Notes: generated by a model from the letters alone, not told the origin. A stretch of DNA of 64,000 nt from Marinimicrobium locisalis (GCF_039822625.1 NZ_JBDLLG010000014.1:62001-126000); one strand, 5' to 3'. Positions 1-9,741 are shown, counted from the first letter of the stretch. Program-made: numbers and translations.

Positions 1-71
1 TCTGACACCCGCAGACTGGGCGCCGTGCCCGTCGTCTCCTCCGGCTTACCGGCCAGCGAAAGGTCTGGACC

Positions 72-1136
72 TTACTGATGATAGGGCGCTGACAGTTCAT
101 GAACGGCGCGAATAAAGGCCCCGGCATGTTCCGGGTCCACTTCGGGTGTAATCCCGTGACCGAGATTGAACACATGACCCGGCCCCGTCCCATAGGCGGC
201 GAGGATCTCGGCGACCTCAGCCCGAATGCGATCCGGGCTGGCATAGAGGATGGTCGGGTCCATGTTGCCCTGCAATGCCACTTTGTGGCCCACTCGTGCC
301 CGAGCTTGGCCAATATCGGTGGTCCAGTCCAGCCCCAGACCGTCGGCCCCGGTCTCTGCCATGGCTTCCAGCCACTGGCCACCACCTTTGGTAAAGAGAA
401 TCACCGGCACCTTACGGCCGTCGTGCTCGCGAATCAGGCCATCGACGATTTTTTGCAGGTAACGCAATGAAAAGTCGTGATAGGCGTTGTGGGACAAGGC
501 CCCACCCCAGGTGTCGAAAATCTGGACCGCCTGGGCCCCGGCGCGAATCTGCCCGTTCAAGTAGGCAATAACCGACTGCGCCAGGGTATCGAGCAGTTGG
601 TGCATCAGCTCGGGCTGGTTGTACAGCATCTGCTTGGCGCGGCGGAAATCGCGGCTGGAGCCACCTTCGATCATGTAGGTGGCGAGCGTCCAGGGGCTGC
701 CGGAAAAGCCGATCAGGGGCACCCGCCCGTTCAGCTCCCGGCGAATGGTTTTGACCGCATCCAGCACATAAGGCAAGTCGGCCTCGGGGTCGGTCACCTT
801 CAGCGCGTTGATGTCCGCTTCGGTGCGCAGGGGCTTCTGGAATTTAGGGCCTTCACCCGGCTCAAAGTAGAGCCCCAACCCCATGGCGTCGGGTATGGTG
901 AGAATATCGGAAAACAAAATGGCCGCATCCAGCGGATAGCGCTCCAACGGCTGAAGCGTAACCTCGCAGGCCATGTCCGGGTTGCCACACAGGCCCATGA
1001 AGTTGCCGGCCCGCTCGCGCGAGGCGCGGTACTCGGGCAGATAACGACCGGCCTGGCGCATCATCCATACGGGAGTGACGTCCACCGGCTCGCGAGCCAA
1101 GGCACGCAGGAGGCGGTCGTTTTTCAGTTCGCTCAT
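72..1136 (-). CDS. hemE: Uroporphyrinogen decarboxylase
   Basis: This 354-aa cytosolic enzyme removes four carboxyl groups from uroporphyrinogen III to give coproporphyrinogen III in haem synthesis. The signature MRQAGRYLPEYR is at residues 26-37 and a second conserved block, GFSGSPWTLATYMIEGG, is near residue 143. Length is normal for the family and the ATG is at 1136. It is the last gene of the gltB-gltD-hemE run, 105 bp after gltD, as in Pseudomonas-type genomes. The gap holds only a small hairpin, so read-through from gltD is likely but not shown. Identification is secure. Confidence 0.97.
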   Translation of the reverse strand: MSELKNDRLLRALAREPVDVTPVWMMRQAGRYLPEYRASRERAGNFMGLCGNPDMACEVTLQPLERYPLDAAILFSDILTIPDAMGLGLYFEPGEGPKFQKPLRTEADINALKVTDPEADLPYVLDAVKTIRRELNGRVPLIGFSGSPWTLATYMIEGGSSRDFRRAKQMLYNQPELMHQLLDTLAQSVIAYLNGQIRAGAQAVQIFDTWGGALSHNAYHDFSLRYLQKIVDGLIREHDGRKVPVILFTKGGGQWLEAMAETGADGLGLDWTTDIGQARARVGHKVALQGNMDPTILYASPDRIRAEVAEILAAYGTGPGHVFNLGHGITPEVDPEHAGAFIRAVHELSAPYHQ

Positions 1137-1193
1137 AATCAGATCCGGTGCGGTTGCAGGAGTGTGGGCATCGGCGGGAGGCCTGTGGCGGCC

Positions 1194-1214
1194 CCGCCCT
1201 ACTGGATAGGGCGG
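1194..1214. repeat. Small hairpin between gltD and hemE
   Basis: An 8-bp perfect stem (1194-1201 with 1207-1214) closes a 5-nt loop and has the CCGCCCTA/TAGGGCGG sequence. There is no T-tract, so it is not a standard terminator. The TAGGGCGG arm resembles the REP-like repeats at 28.3 and 39.4 kb, so it may be a degenerate member of that family or an mRNA processing/stability hairpin. Confidence 0.4.
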
Positions 1215-1241
1215 AGTCTAACGGAAAACGGGGTTCGCCGC

Positions 1242-2660
1242 TTAAACCTCGAGAAAGTCCATAATACCGTCCGCCGCTTCGCGCCCTTCCCAAATGGCCG
1301 TCACCACCAAGTCGGAGCCACGAACCATATCGCCACCGGCAAAGACTTTCGGATTTGACGTCTGAAACTTGTATTCCTGGGCTTCCGGCGCTTCCACGCC
1401 CCCCCAGTCCGATACGTTGATATTGTGCTTGTCAAACCAGGGTGCGGGGCTCGGGCGGAAACCGAAGGCAATCAACACCACATCCGCCGGCAGCACTTCT
1501 TCGCTGCCCGGAACCGGCTCGGGGCGGCGGCGACCGTTTTCATCGGGTTCACCCAGCTCCGTGCTAACCACCTTGACCCCTTCGACCTTGTCTTCCCCGA
1601 CAATGGCCACCGGCTGGCGGTTAAACAGGAACTGCACACCTTCTTCCTTCGCGTTGGCCACTTCACGGCGCGAGCCGGGCATATTCTCTTCATCTCGCCG
1701 GTAGGCGCAAGTGACGCTCTCCGCCCCCTGGCGAATGGAGGTGCGATTACAATCCATGGCGGTATCACCACCACCGAGCACTACAACCCGCTTGCCCTTA
1801 ACACTGATGTATTCACTCGGGTCTTTTTCAAACCCCAGGTTCCGGTTGACGCTGGCGACCAGGAACGGCAGGGCGTCGTGTACGCCCGGCAGGTCCTCGC
1901 CCGGGAAGCCGCCCTTCATGTAAGTGTAGGTTCCCATGCCCATAAAGACCGCATCGTATTCGTCCATGATTTCTTCGATGCTGATGTCCTTGCCGACTTC
2001 GGTGTTGAGCCGGAACTCCATACCCATTTCGGTAAAAATTTCCCGACGACGGGTCATCACGCTTTTTTCCAACTTGAACTCGGGAATGCCGAAGGTCAGC
2101 AGGCCGCCAATTTCCGGGTAGCGATCGAATACCACCGGCTTGACCCCATTGCGCACCAGCACGTCCGCGCAGCCCAGACCGGCGGGCCCGGCGCCGATGA
2201 TGGCGACCTTTTTGTCGGTCCAGGCCACCTTGGACATATCGGGCTTCCACCCCATGGCGAAGGCGGTGTCGGTAATGTACTTCTCGGCGTTGCCGATGGT
2301 GACCGCACCGAAGCCATCGTTCAGGGTACAGGCGCCTTCACACAGACGGTCCTGGGGGCAAACACGACCACAGACTTCGGGCAGGGAGTTAGTTTGGTGG
2401 CTCAACTCCGCCGCTTCAAAGACATTGCCTTCGGAGATCAGCTTCAGCCAGTTCGGGATAAAGTTGTGAACCGGGCACTTCCACTCACAGTAGGGGTTGC
2501 CGCAGTGCAGACAACGGTGTGACTGGGTGGCCGCCTGCTCTTGATCGAAAGGCTCGTAGATTTCCACAAACTCATTCTTGCGCACTTCCATGTCTTTTTT
2601 CGCCGGGTCCTGGCGGCCCACATCAATAAACTGGAAGATGTTGTTCAAACGTTCGGCCAT
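1242..2660 (-). CDS. gltD: Glutamate synthase (NADPH) small subunit
   Basis: The 472-aa beta subunit of GOGAT oxidises NADPH through FAD and passes electrons via iron-sulfur clusters to the large subunit. The N-terminal cluster region has cysteines at about 50, 53, 58 and 62 (CLHCGNPYCEWKC) and a second set in GRVCPQDRLCEGAC. A Rossmann FAD motif GAGPAG lies near residue 156 and a second dinucleotide fold with GGGDTAMD follows. It starts at ATG 2660, 96 bp after gltB, and is almost certainly co-transcribed with it. Confidence 0.97.
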   Translation of the reverse strand: MAERLNNIFQFIDVGRQDPAKKDMEVRKNEFVEIYEPFDQEQAATQSHRCLHCGNPYCEWKCPVHNFIPNWLKLISEGNVFEAAELSHQTNSLPEVCGRVCPQDRLCEGACTLNDGFGAVTIGNAEKYITDTAFAMGWKPDMSKVAWTDKKVAIIGAGPAGLGCADVLVRNGVKPVVFDRYPEIGGLLTFGIPEFKLEKSVMTRRREIFTEMGMEFRLNTEVGKDISIEEIMDEYDAVFMGMGTYTYMKGGFPGEDLPGVHDALPFLVASVNRNLGFEKDPSEYISVKGKRVVVLGGGDTAMDCNRTSIRQGAESVTCAYRRDEENMPGSRREVANAKEEGVQFLFNRQPVAIVGEDKVEGVKVVSTELGEPDENGRRRPEPVPGSEEVLPADVVLIAFGFRPSPAPWFDKHNINVSDWGGVEAPEAQEYKFQTSNPKVFAGGDMVRGSDLVVTAIWEGREAADGIMDFLEV

Positions 2661-2756
2661 AATCGCTGCCTCAGCTAATCGGTTGGGGCCTGAGTTCAGT
2701 CGCCAGGCCCTCCTTCGTTCTAGTGTCTGCGTGCGCCCTGAAGGCGTACGTGCCGC

Positions 2757-5700
2757 TTACTCGCCGCGCTTTTTCATTTCGTCGAGCAAGCTGGACAGGT
2801 TCGCTGCCTTGGGTTTCACCAGCCAGAACCTACCCACGTAGTCATCGAAATTATCGAGCAAGTGCTGACCCCAGTCGCTTTCGGTTTCCCGTGCAAACTC
2901 GGTAATCACCCCACGAAGGTGATTGCGGTGAGCTTCGAGTGACTCGCCGTCAACCCGGTGTATGTCCACCAACTCATGGTTGTAGCGGTCCACAAAGCTG
3001 TTGTCTTCATCCAACACGTAAGCGAAGCCGCCGGTCATGCCCGCGCCAAAGTTGACACCGGTACGGCCCAGCACGGCCACCATGCCGCCGGTCATATATT
3101 CGCAGCAGTGATCGCCGGCGCCTTCCACCACAACGTGGGCGCCGGAGTTGCGCACGCCGCAACGCTCGCCTGCTTGGCCGGCCGCGAACAGCTTACCTCC
3201 GGTGGCCCCGTAAAGGCAGGTGTTGCCCATGATGCTGGTGTTCTGAGACTTGAAGCTGGAGTTGCGCGGCGGACGCAACACCACCTTGCCCCCGGCCATG
3301 CCTTTACCGACGTAGTCATTGGCATCGCCTTCGAGGTACATATACAGGCCGCCGGCGTTCCAGACGCCGAAACTCTGGCCGGCCACCCCGGTCAACTTCA
3401 GGGTGATCGGCTTGTCCGCCATGCCCTGGTTACCGTGACGCTTGGCGATTTCACCGCTGATGCGCGCCCCGATGGAACGGTCGCAGTTGGTCACGGTAAA
3501 GCTGAACTCGCCACCGGTTTTGTTTTCGACGGCCGAAACCACTTCCTTCACCATCGCTTCAGCCAGTTCACCTTTGTCGAACGGCTCGTTGCGGCTCACC
3601 CCACACTGCTGGGGTTTGGTTTTGAGGAAGTCGTCGGTGTGGGTAATCCGGCTCAAATCCAGACGCTTCTGCTTGCTGGTCTGCCCTTCAATGGCTTCCA
3701 GCAAGTCCACGCGCCCGACCAGCTCGGAGAGGCTGCGCATGCCCAACCGGGCGAGCCACTCCCGGGTTTCCTCGGCCACAAATTTGAAGAAGTTCATCGC
3801 CATGTCGACAGTGCCGATGTAGTGGTCCCGGCGCAGGTCATCGCGCTGAGTGGCCACACCGGTGGCGCAGTTGTTCAGATGACAAATTCGCAGGTATTTA
3901 CAGCCCATGGCCACCATCGGGCCGGTACCGAAGCCGAAGCTCTCGGCGCCGAGCATCGCGGCCTTGACCACATCCAGACCGGTTTTAAGGCCGCCGTCGG
4001 TTTGCACCCGCACCTTATCGCGCAGGTCGTTGGCACGCAGCATTTGATGCGTTTCCGACAGCCCCAGCTCCCAGGGCGAGCCGGCGTAACGAATGGAGGT
4101 CAGCGGGCTGGCGGCGGTGCCGCCGTCGTAACCGGAGATGGTAATCAGGTCCGCGTAGGCTTTGGCCACACCGGCGGCAATGGTGCCCACGCCGGGGCGT
4201 GAAACCAGCTTCACGGAAACCAGTGCATCCGGGTTGACCTGTTTGAGGTCGAAAATCAGCTGCGCCAGATCTTCGATTGAGTAGATGTCGTGATGCGGCG
4301 GCGGGGAGATCAAAGTAACGCCGGGCACGGAGTAACGCAGTCGAGCAATTAGCTCGTTGACCTTCCCTCCCGGCAACTGGCCGCCCTCACCGGGCTTGGC
4401 GCCCTGGGCGACTTTGATCTGCAGCACTTCGGCATTCACCAGATAATGGGGAGTGACCCCGAACCGGCCGGAAGCGATCTGCTTGATCTTGGACACCCGG
4501 TTGGTGCCGAAACGGGCCGGGTCTTCACCGCCCTCGCCGCTGTTGGAGCGACCGCCCAGGCGGTTCATGGCTTCGGCCAGGCACTCGTGGGCTTCCGGAG
4601 ACAATGCCCCCAGAGACATGCCGGCGGAGTCAAAGCGCTTGATAATGTCTTCCACCGGCTCCACATCACTCAGTGAAATGGGCTCGGCATCGCCTTCTTT
4701 GACTTTCAACAGGTCCCGCAGCGTGGCGACCGGGCGCTCGTTCACGAGGCCGGAGTAATCCCGCCAGAGGGCGTACTCGCCGGTTTGCACGGCGCGCTGC
4801 AGGGTCTGAATCACATCCGGGTTGAAGGCGTGATATTCCTGACCGTGCACGTATTTGAGAATACCGCCCTGGACCAGGGGCTTGCGGGGCAGCCACGCGG
4901 TCTTGGCAATAATCTTCTGGTCCGCTTCCAGATCCTCAAAGCCAGCCCCTTGAATTCGAGACTGGGTACCGGTAAAGCAAGTGTCCACCACCTCGTCCGC
5001 CAATCCCACGGCCTCAAATAGCTGGGCGCCACGATAAGAGGTAATAGTGGAAATCCCCATTTTGGAGAGGATTTTCAGCAGGCCTTTATCGACGCCCTTG
5101 CGATAACCCTTGTACGCCTGGTCGGTGTCCAGCTGTAGTTCGCCGGTATCCATCAGGTTGTTGAGCACAAAGTAACTCAGGTAGGGGTAGACGGCGGTGG
5201 CGCCGTAGCCGATCAGGGTAGCGACTTGGTGAGAATCCCGGGCGGTACCGGTCTCAACAATAATGTTGGCATCGCAGCGCAACCCCACTTTAGTCAGATA
5301 GTGGTGCACCGCGCCGGTCGCCAGCAGCGCGTGAATCGGCAACTGGCCTTTTTCCAGGTTGTTGTCACTCAGTACCAACAGTACCTTGCCCGCTTTCACG
5401 CGTTCGGCGGCGTCTTCACACAACTTGGCGATCGCCTGCTTGAGGCTGTACTGCTCGGGGTCGTAGTTGAGGGAAAGTATTGTGGATTCGTAGCCCGGGC
5501 GAGACACATCCAGCAGCGCGCGGAACTTGGCCGGGGAGAGAACCGGGGAGCGCAGAATCACGCGGTCGGCGTGCTCTTCGGTCTCTTCATAAACGGACAG
5601 CTCGCGCCCGAGGCAGGTCTCCAGCGACATGACGATCGCTTCGCGCAAGGGGTCGATGGCCGGGTTGGTCACCTGAGCGAACTGCTGACGGAAGTAGTCG

Positions 5701-7211
5701 TACAGCGGGCGCTGCTTGGCGGACAGCACCGCCATCGGCGTATCGTCACCCATGGACCCGACCGCTTCCTGGCCGCCTTCGGCCAAGGGGCGCAGCACCT
5801 GGTCACGCTCTTCAAAGGTGACCTGGTACATCTTCATAAACGCTTTGAGCTGGACTTCATCCAGCCCGTTCTCGGCCACGTCTTCTTCCAGAGTGGACTC
5901 AATGCGCAACGCCTTGGCTTTCAGCCACTTCTGGTACGGCTGACGCCCCTTGAGCAGTTCGTCGATATCTTTGGTGTGGTACAGCTTACCGGTTTCGGTA
6001 TCCACCGAGAGGATCTGACCGGGGCCCAAACGCCCCTTGGCCACGACGTCTTCGGGCTTGTAGTTGTACACACCCACTTCCGAAGCCACGGTGATAATGT
6101 CATCTTTGGTGATGACCCAACGCGAGGGGCGCAGACCGTTTCGGTCCAGCGTACAGACCGCATAGCGGCCATCGGTAATCACCAGGCCCGCCGGGCCGTC
6201 CCACGGCTCAACGTGCATGGAGTTGTATTCGTAAAAGGCGCGCAGTTGCGGGTCCATGTGCTCGACATTCTGCCAGGCCGGCGGTATCAGCATACGGACC
6301 GCCCGGTGCAGTTCCATGCCCCCGGTAATCAGCACTTCCAGCATGTTATCCAGGCTGGAGGAGTCGGAGCCTTCGCGGTTGACCAAGGGATCGACCCGCT
6401 CAAGGTCCGGCAACAGCGGCGTGCTGAACTTGGAGGTGCGCGCCTGGGCCCAGTTGCGGTTGCCCATGACGGTATTGATTTCACCGTTGTGGGCCAGCAT
6501 GCGGAATGGCTGGGCCAGCGGCCATTGGGGCAAGGTGTTAGTGGAAAAGCGCTGGTGGAATACGCAGATGGCGGTTTCCAGGCGCTCGTCCGCCAAATCG
6601 CCGAAGAAGCGCGGCAGGTCCACCGGCATCATCAGGCCTTTATAGGAAATAACACTGGCGCTGAAGCTGGCGATGTAGAAGCTCTCGTCATCGACCAGAC
6701 GCTTTTCGGCCATGCGACGCACCAAAAACAAGCGCGCGCTAAACTCTTCTTTGCTTAAGTCGCCATCATTATTGATAAACAGATGGTTAAAGCGCGGCAG
6801 AGATTCCAGGGCGATTGGGCCAAGGCAACTGCTGTCCACCGGCACATCACGCCAACCTGCGGGGGTCAGCTCCTGAGCTCGCAGCTCCTCTTCAACGATA
6901 TCGCGCGCCTTCTGCGCTTCGGCATCGTCGGTGCTCAGCATGATGGAACCCACACCGTACACATCGGTCAATTCCGCGCCGCAGGCCTCTTTGGCCACCT
7001 CACGCAGGAAGCCATCGGGTTTCTGCAGCAACAGCCCGCATCCATCCCCGGTTTTCCCGTCGGCGGCAATACCCCCGCGGTGCGTCATGCAGGTCAGGGA
7101 TTCAATGGCGGTTTCCAACAGGCGATGACTGGCCTTCCCCTTCAAGTGGGCAATCAAGCCAAATCCGCAGTTGTCTTTAAACTCATCTAACCTGTAGAGG
7201 CCCGTGGTCAT
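2757..7211 (-). CDS. gltB: Glutamate synthase (NADPH) large subunit
   Basis: The 1484-aa alpha subunit of GOGAT converts glutamine and 2-oxoglutarate to two glutamates. I place the start at ATG 7211, preceded by GAGAGAGA, not at GTG 7253, which lies over a CRP-like palindrome. With this start the Ntn-type catalytic cysteine of DNCGFG is residue 15, exposed after removal of a short propeptide as in other GltB proteins. The 3Fe-4S ligands appear in CKYLRICHLNNC, after the central FMN/TIM-barrel region, and the C-terminal glycine-rich beta-helix domain is present. It is the first gene of gltB-gltD-hemE; possible leader control is described in the regulatory entries. Confidence 0.96.
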   Translation of the reverse strand: MTTGLYRLDEFKDNCGFGLIAHLKGKASHRLLETAIESLTCMTHRGGIAADGKTGDGCGLLLQKPDGFLREVAKEACGAELTDVYGVGSIMLSTDDAEAQKARDIVEEELRAQELTPAGWRDVPVDSSCLGPIALESLPRFNHLFINNDGDLSKEEFSARLFLVRRMAEKRLVDDESFYIASFSASVISYKGLMMPVDLPRFFGDLADERLETAICVFHQRFSTNTLPQWPLAQPFRMLAHNGEINTVMGNRNWAQARTSKFSTPLLPDLERVDPLVNREGSDSSSLDNMLEVLITGGMELHRAVRMLIPPAWQNVEHMDPQLRAFYEYNSMHVEPWDGPAGLVITDGRYAVCTLDRNGLRPSRWVITKDDIITVASEVGVYNYKPEDVVAKGRLGPGQILSVDTETGKLYHTKDIDELLKGRQPYQKWLKAKALRIESTLEEDVAENGLDEVQLKAFMKMYQVTFEERDQVLRPLAEGGQEAVGSMGDDTPMAVLSAKQRPLYDYFRQQFAQVTNPAIDPLREAIVMSLETCLGRELSVYEETEEHADRVILRSPVLSPAKFRALLDVSRPGYESTILSLNYDPEQYSLKQAIAKLCEDAAERVKAGKVLLVLSDNNLEKGQLPIHALLATGAVHHYLTKVGLRCDANIIVETGTARDSHQVATLIGYGATAVYPYLSYFVLNNLMDTGELQLDTDQAYKGYRKGVDKGLLKILSKMGISTITSYRGAQLFEAVGLADEVVDTCFTGTQSRIQGAGFEDLEADQKIIAKTAWLPRKPLVQGGILKYVHGQEYHAFNPDVIQTLQRAVQTGEYALWRDYSGLVNERPVATLRDLLKVKEGDAEPISLSDVEPVEDIIKRFDSAGMSLGALSPEAHECLAEAMNRLGGRSNSGEGGEDPARFGTNRVSKIKQIASGRFGVTPHYLVNAEVLQIKVAQGAKPGEGGQLPGGKVNELIARLRYSVPGVTLISPPPHHDIYSIEDLAQLIFDLKQVNPDALVSVKLVSRPGVGTIAAGVAKAYADLITISGYDGGTAASPLTSIRYAGSPWELGLSETHQMLRANDLRDKVRVQTDGGLKTGLDVVKAAMLGAESFGFGTGPMVAMGCKYLRICHLNNCATGVATQRDDLRRDHYIGTVDMAMNFFKFVAEETREWLARLGMRSLSELVGRVDLLEAIEGQTSKQKRLDLSRITHTDDFLKTKPQQCGVSRNEPFDKGELAEAMVKEVVSAVENKTGGEFSFTVTNCDRSIGARISGEIAKRHGNQGMADKPITLKLTGVAGQSFGVWNAGGLYMYLEGDANDYVGKGMAGGKVVLRPPRNSSFKSQNTSIMGNTCLYGATGGKLFAAGQAGERCGVRNSGAHVVVEGAGDHCCEYMTGGMVAVLGRTGVNFGAGMTGGFAYVLDEDNSFVDRYNHELVDIHRVDGESLEAHRNHLRGVITEFARETESDWGQHLLDNFDDYVGRFWLVKPKAANLSSLLDEMKKRGE

Positions 7212-7245
7212 ACGCTGTCTCTCTCGATACCGATAGAACCCGGAG

Positions 7246-7261
7246 TGTGACACAGCTCACA
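7246..7261. promoter_or_regulatory. CRP/Vfr-like palindrome in the gltB leader
   Basis: The sequence TGTGA-CACAGC-TCACA is a perfect match to the half-sites of the CRP-family consensus TGTGA-N6-TCACA. It lies 35-50 bp upstream of the chosen gltB ATG and downstream of a hairpin terminator. E. coli gltBDF is known to be controlled by several global regulators including CRP. Binding here is inferred from sequence only, and because no promoter was located I cannot say whether it would activate or block. Confidence 0.5.
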
Positions 7262-7269
7262 TTCCAGAC

Positions 7270-7293
7270 AAAAAAGCCCCTGCATAAAGGGGC
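7270..7293 (-). terminator. Rho-independent terminator upstream of gltB
   Basis: Read on the minus strand, a 6-bp GC-rich stem (GCCCCT with AGGGGC, loop 6 nt) is followed at once by six T. It faces towards gltB and ends 59 bp before its ATG. No gene is seen on the minus strand between it and the divergent lipoprotein gene, so it either ends an unannotated small transcript or acts as an attenuator in the gltB leader. Confidence 0.65.
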
Positions 7294-7697
7294 CGGGCAA
7301 ATGGGCGCAGCATATTACCCGCAACTTGCCACAAAGGCAAGACGAACGGGTCGCTTTGCGCCGAACTAGCCGGCAAAAATCCGCTATTTACACGCTAAAT
7401 GCTGAGATATGCTGCTATTTTCCAGCAAACACCTGCTTCTAAAGATGGGCTTCCGATGAGCCGCCCGGGCGATTGCCCGAGCGGTTTGCTCCCCTTGCAC
7501 CGAATAGTCATTCTCGGCCGGCCCGACCGACGCACCAACGGGAACACAACTTCAACGTACCACAATCTCCAGAAAATACCTATAATCCGCCGAAAGGCCC
7601 GGAATCCGGGGCCAACGTGCTTTATTCCGACGCCAATTTGAGCTAAGTTAGACACATATTTAACCATCATAAAGAAACGGCACCTCAGGAAGACACA
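7294..7697. other. Divergent intergenic region, gltB / Ig-like lipoprotein
   Basis: No convincing coding region is seen here. A TATAAT hexamer at 7581-7586 on the plus strand could be the -10 of the lipoprotein gene, with a leader of about 110 nt, but no good -35 is at the right distance. On the minus strand the region must start either the gltB transcript or a small RNA that would end at the terminator 7270-7293. Several GC-rich inverted repeats are present (for example around 7465-7482). Confidence 0.4.
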
Positions 7698-9650
7698 ATG
7701 TATAAACCAGATTTTCGGCCCCTTCCCCTAAAAACCCTCGCCGCATTGCTTCTCGGCCTGACTCTTACCGCCTGCGGCGGAGGGGACGGCGGCTCGCGGC
7801 TGGACAATATCAATGACGGCAATATCGGCGGCGAAAACGGAGGCGGAGGAGACGATGGCCCCGCGGGTGAAAATGAGCCAGCGCAACTCGGCCACGGCAG
7901 TGCCGAAGACTTTGTCGCCGGCGAGATCGAAGTGGGAATCGGAGACGCCGCATTAGCCCCCGGAGGCAGTACCACTCTAACGGTAACCATGGTGAACGGC
8001 GCAGGGGAGCTGGTTACTAGCGCAGTTGATGTATCTTTCAACTCTGACTGTATCGCCTCTGGCCGGTCAGTGTTGACTCAGGCAGGGGAAGAGATTGAGA
8101 GCACTGTCACCACCAACAACGGTCGGGCAGAGGTTACCTATACGTCAAACGGCTGTACCGGCGTTGACGACATTGTGGCACGAGCCACCTACGAGGGTCT
8201 TAGTGCGGGTAGCGCTCGAGCCAGCATCGAAGTGTTGGGGGACGCGGTACAGACTATTGAGTTCTTGTCTGCGGAGCCGAGCCTGATCAGCTTGAAAGGT
8301 ACGGGAGGCCGTGAGACATCCAAAGTTACTTTCCGCGTCGTGGGCAGCACAGGCAGCCCCATGAGAGACGTTGACGTAGCCTTCCAGCTTCGTCCTGGAG
8401 GCACTGGCGGCTTAGCCTTGGTGAACAGCGAAGACACGAGCAATAGCAATGGGGAAGTTACCACCACTGTCCAAGCCGGCACCGTTGCGACAAGCGTGAG
8501 CGTAACCGCCACCACAACGACAGACAACGGCGACATCTCTACTCAATCCAGCGAACTTGTTGTGTCAACCGGCATTCCTGACCAGAACAGCATGAGTATC
8601 GCCGCTGACAACCTTTACCCCGTCAGCTGGAAGGCTGGAGGCGGTTTTTACTTGGGCACCGAAAGCAACATTACGGTTAGGCTGGCAGACGCCTTCAACA
8701 ACACGGCGCCGGACGGAACCACAGTAACGTTTACAACGAGCGGCGGGGCAATTCAGTCCAGCTGTACCATGAGCGACGGCACTTGCTCCGTTCGATGGAA
8801 TAGCCAGCATCCGTTCCCCGAGGCGATAGGTGACTTCATTCTTGACGAGGGAGCCTTGACCGTTACCTGCCCGAGTGATGAAAACTGCCGAGATGGTCGC
8901 GTTAAGGTGCTTGCCACAGCAATCGGCAATGAATCATTTGTGGACCGAAACAACAACGGTCGTTACGAAGCCGGCACGGACGTCTTCCTCAGCGAAAGTC
9001 CTACGGGAGAGTGCGAGCGCAACCGCCCCAAGTCCTACGCGGACAACCCTTCTACAGGCTGTGACGATTTGGGGACGGCCTATTTGGACAAGAACTTTAA
9101 TGGCGTCTATGACCCTGAGCAGTCGGCTGGCGAAGAGATTGTTACCACCGGGGCTGACGAGGGAAGCGATGGCTCAACCTACCAACCTGGCGATGGCATC
9201 TACAATGGCATTTTATGCAGCGATGCCTCACTCGCCAGCGGCGACTGCACCAAAGACCCTGTCACGATCCGTGACGAAGTCACTTTGATTATGACCTGCG
9301 ATACGCCATATGTGATGGGAGATTCCGGCCTTCCCGGGCAGCCCGATGGCGTTAATGTTTCTCCCGGAGGCGCCATCAGCTTCGACATGTTATTGATTGA
9401 TTGCAACGGTAACGGAATGGCTCCTGGGACCGTAGTGGAAGTCAACACCGACAACCTGGAAGATGGCGATGCAAACGTATTCCCGGATGGCGAACTGGCG
9501 GGATCCCCAACCGGTCACACCATCACGGTCACCATTAAAGGCACCAGCGATGACAAACTCCCTACCGGTTCAGTAAGACTGAGTGTCATTTCTCCTATTC
9601 CAGGCGGAGAGAAAACGACGTATCTAGGAAAATCCATTAGCGTCAATTAA
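7698..9650 (+). CDS. Large Ig-like (invasin/Big-type) lipoprotein
   Basis: The 650-aa protein begins with a lipoprotein signal peptide; the lipobox LTAC places the modified cysteine at residue 26, followed by a Gly/Asp/Asn-rich linker. The rest is beta-rich, with repeated patterns such as VTVTMVNGAGELVTSAVDVSF and VTFRVVGSTGSPMRDVDVAF, resembling bacterial Ig-like (Big_1/invasin) domains. Two stretches, DRNNNGRYEAGTD and DKNFNGVYDPEQ, look like calcium-binding EF-hand/dockerin-type loops. An AGGAAG ribosome site precedes ATG 7698. It probably sits in the outer membrane; binding or adhesion is an inference. It interrupts the conserved damX-gltB neighbourhood and ends at a strong two-way terminator. 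Confidence 0.75.
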   Translation: MYKPDFRPLPLKTLAALLLGLTLTACGGGDGGSRLDNINDGNIGGENGGGGDDGPAGENEPAQLGHGSAEDFVAGEIEVGIGDAALAPGGSTTLTVTMVNGAGELVTSAVDVSFNSDCIASGRSVLTQAGEEIESTVTTNNGRAEVTYTSNGCTGVDDIVARATYEGLSAGSARASIEVLGDAVQTIEFLSAEPSLISLKGTGGRETSKVTFRVVGSTGSPMRDVDVAFQLRPGGTGGLALVNSEDTSNSNGEVTTTVQAGTVATSVSVTATTTTDNGDISTQSSELVVSTGIPDQNSMSIAADNLYPVSWKAGGGFYLGTESNITVRLADAFNNTAPDGTTVTFTTSGGAIQSSCTMSDGTCSVRWNSQHPFPEAIGDFILDEGALTVTCPSDENCRDGRVKVLATAIGNESFVDRNNNGRYEAGTDVFLSESPTGECERNRPKSYADNPSTGCDDLGTAYLDKNFNGVYDPEQSAGEEIVTTGADEGSDGSTYQPGDGIYNGILCSDASLASGDCTKDPVTIRDEVTLIMTCDTPYVMGDSGLPGQPDGVNVSPGGAISFDMLLIDCNGNGMAPGTVVEVNTDNLEDGDANVFPDGELAGSPTGHTITVTIKGTSDDKLPTGSVRLSVISPIPGGEKTTYLGKSISVN

Positions 9651-9706
9651 CTGCGGTCTTGCAGTAGAGTGCAGTGCCCTTGATGCTATTTCTAAGTACG
9701 TGCTAA

Positions 9707-9741
9707 ATAATAAATGGGGCTTTTTAAGCCCCATTTATTAT
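9707..9741. terminator. Bidirectional terminator
   Basis: A 16-bp perfect stem (9707-9722 with 9726-9741) closes a TTT loop; its inner part is GGGGCTT/AAGCCCC and its outer part AT-rich, giving T-rich tails both ways. It separates the plus-strand lipoprotein gene from the minus-strand pil-aro-AAA/SPOR operon. Confidence 0.85.

Noticed and set aside
5226..6758. Long open frame (510 codons) on the plus strand opposite gltB
   Set aside because: It is a mirror frame of the clearly conserved gltB gene in GC-rich DNA; its translation is low in complexity (rich in His, Gln, Val) and matches no family.
7395..7670. Possible 91-aa minus-strand gene upstream of gltB
   Set aside because: No family resemblance and no convincing ribosome site; the region is better explained as leader, promoter or small RNA.
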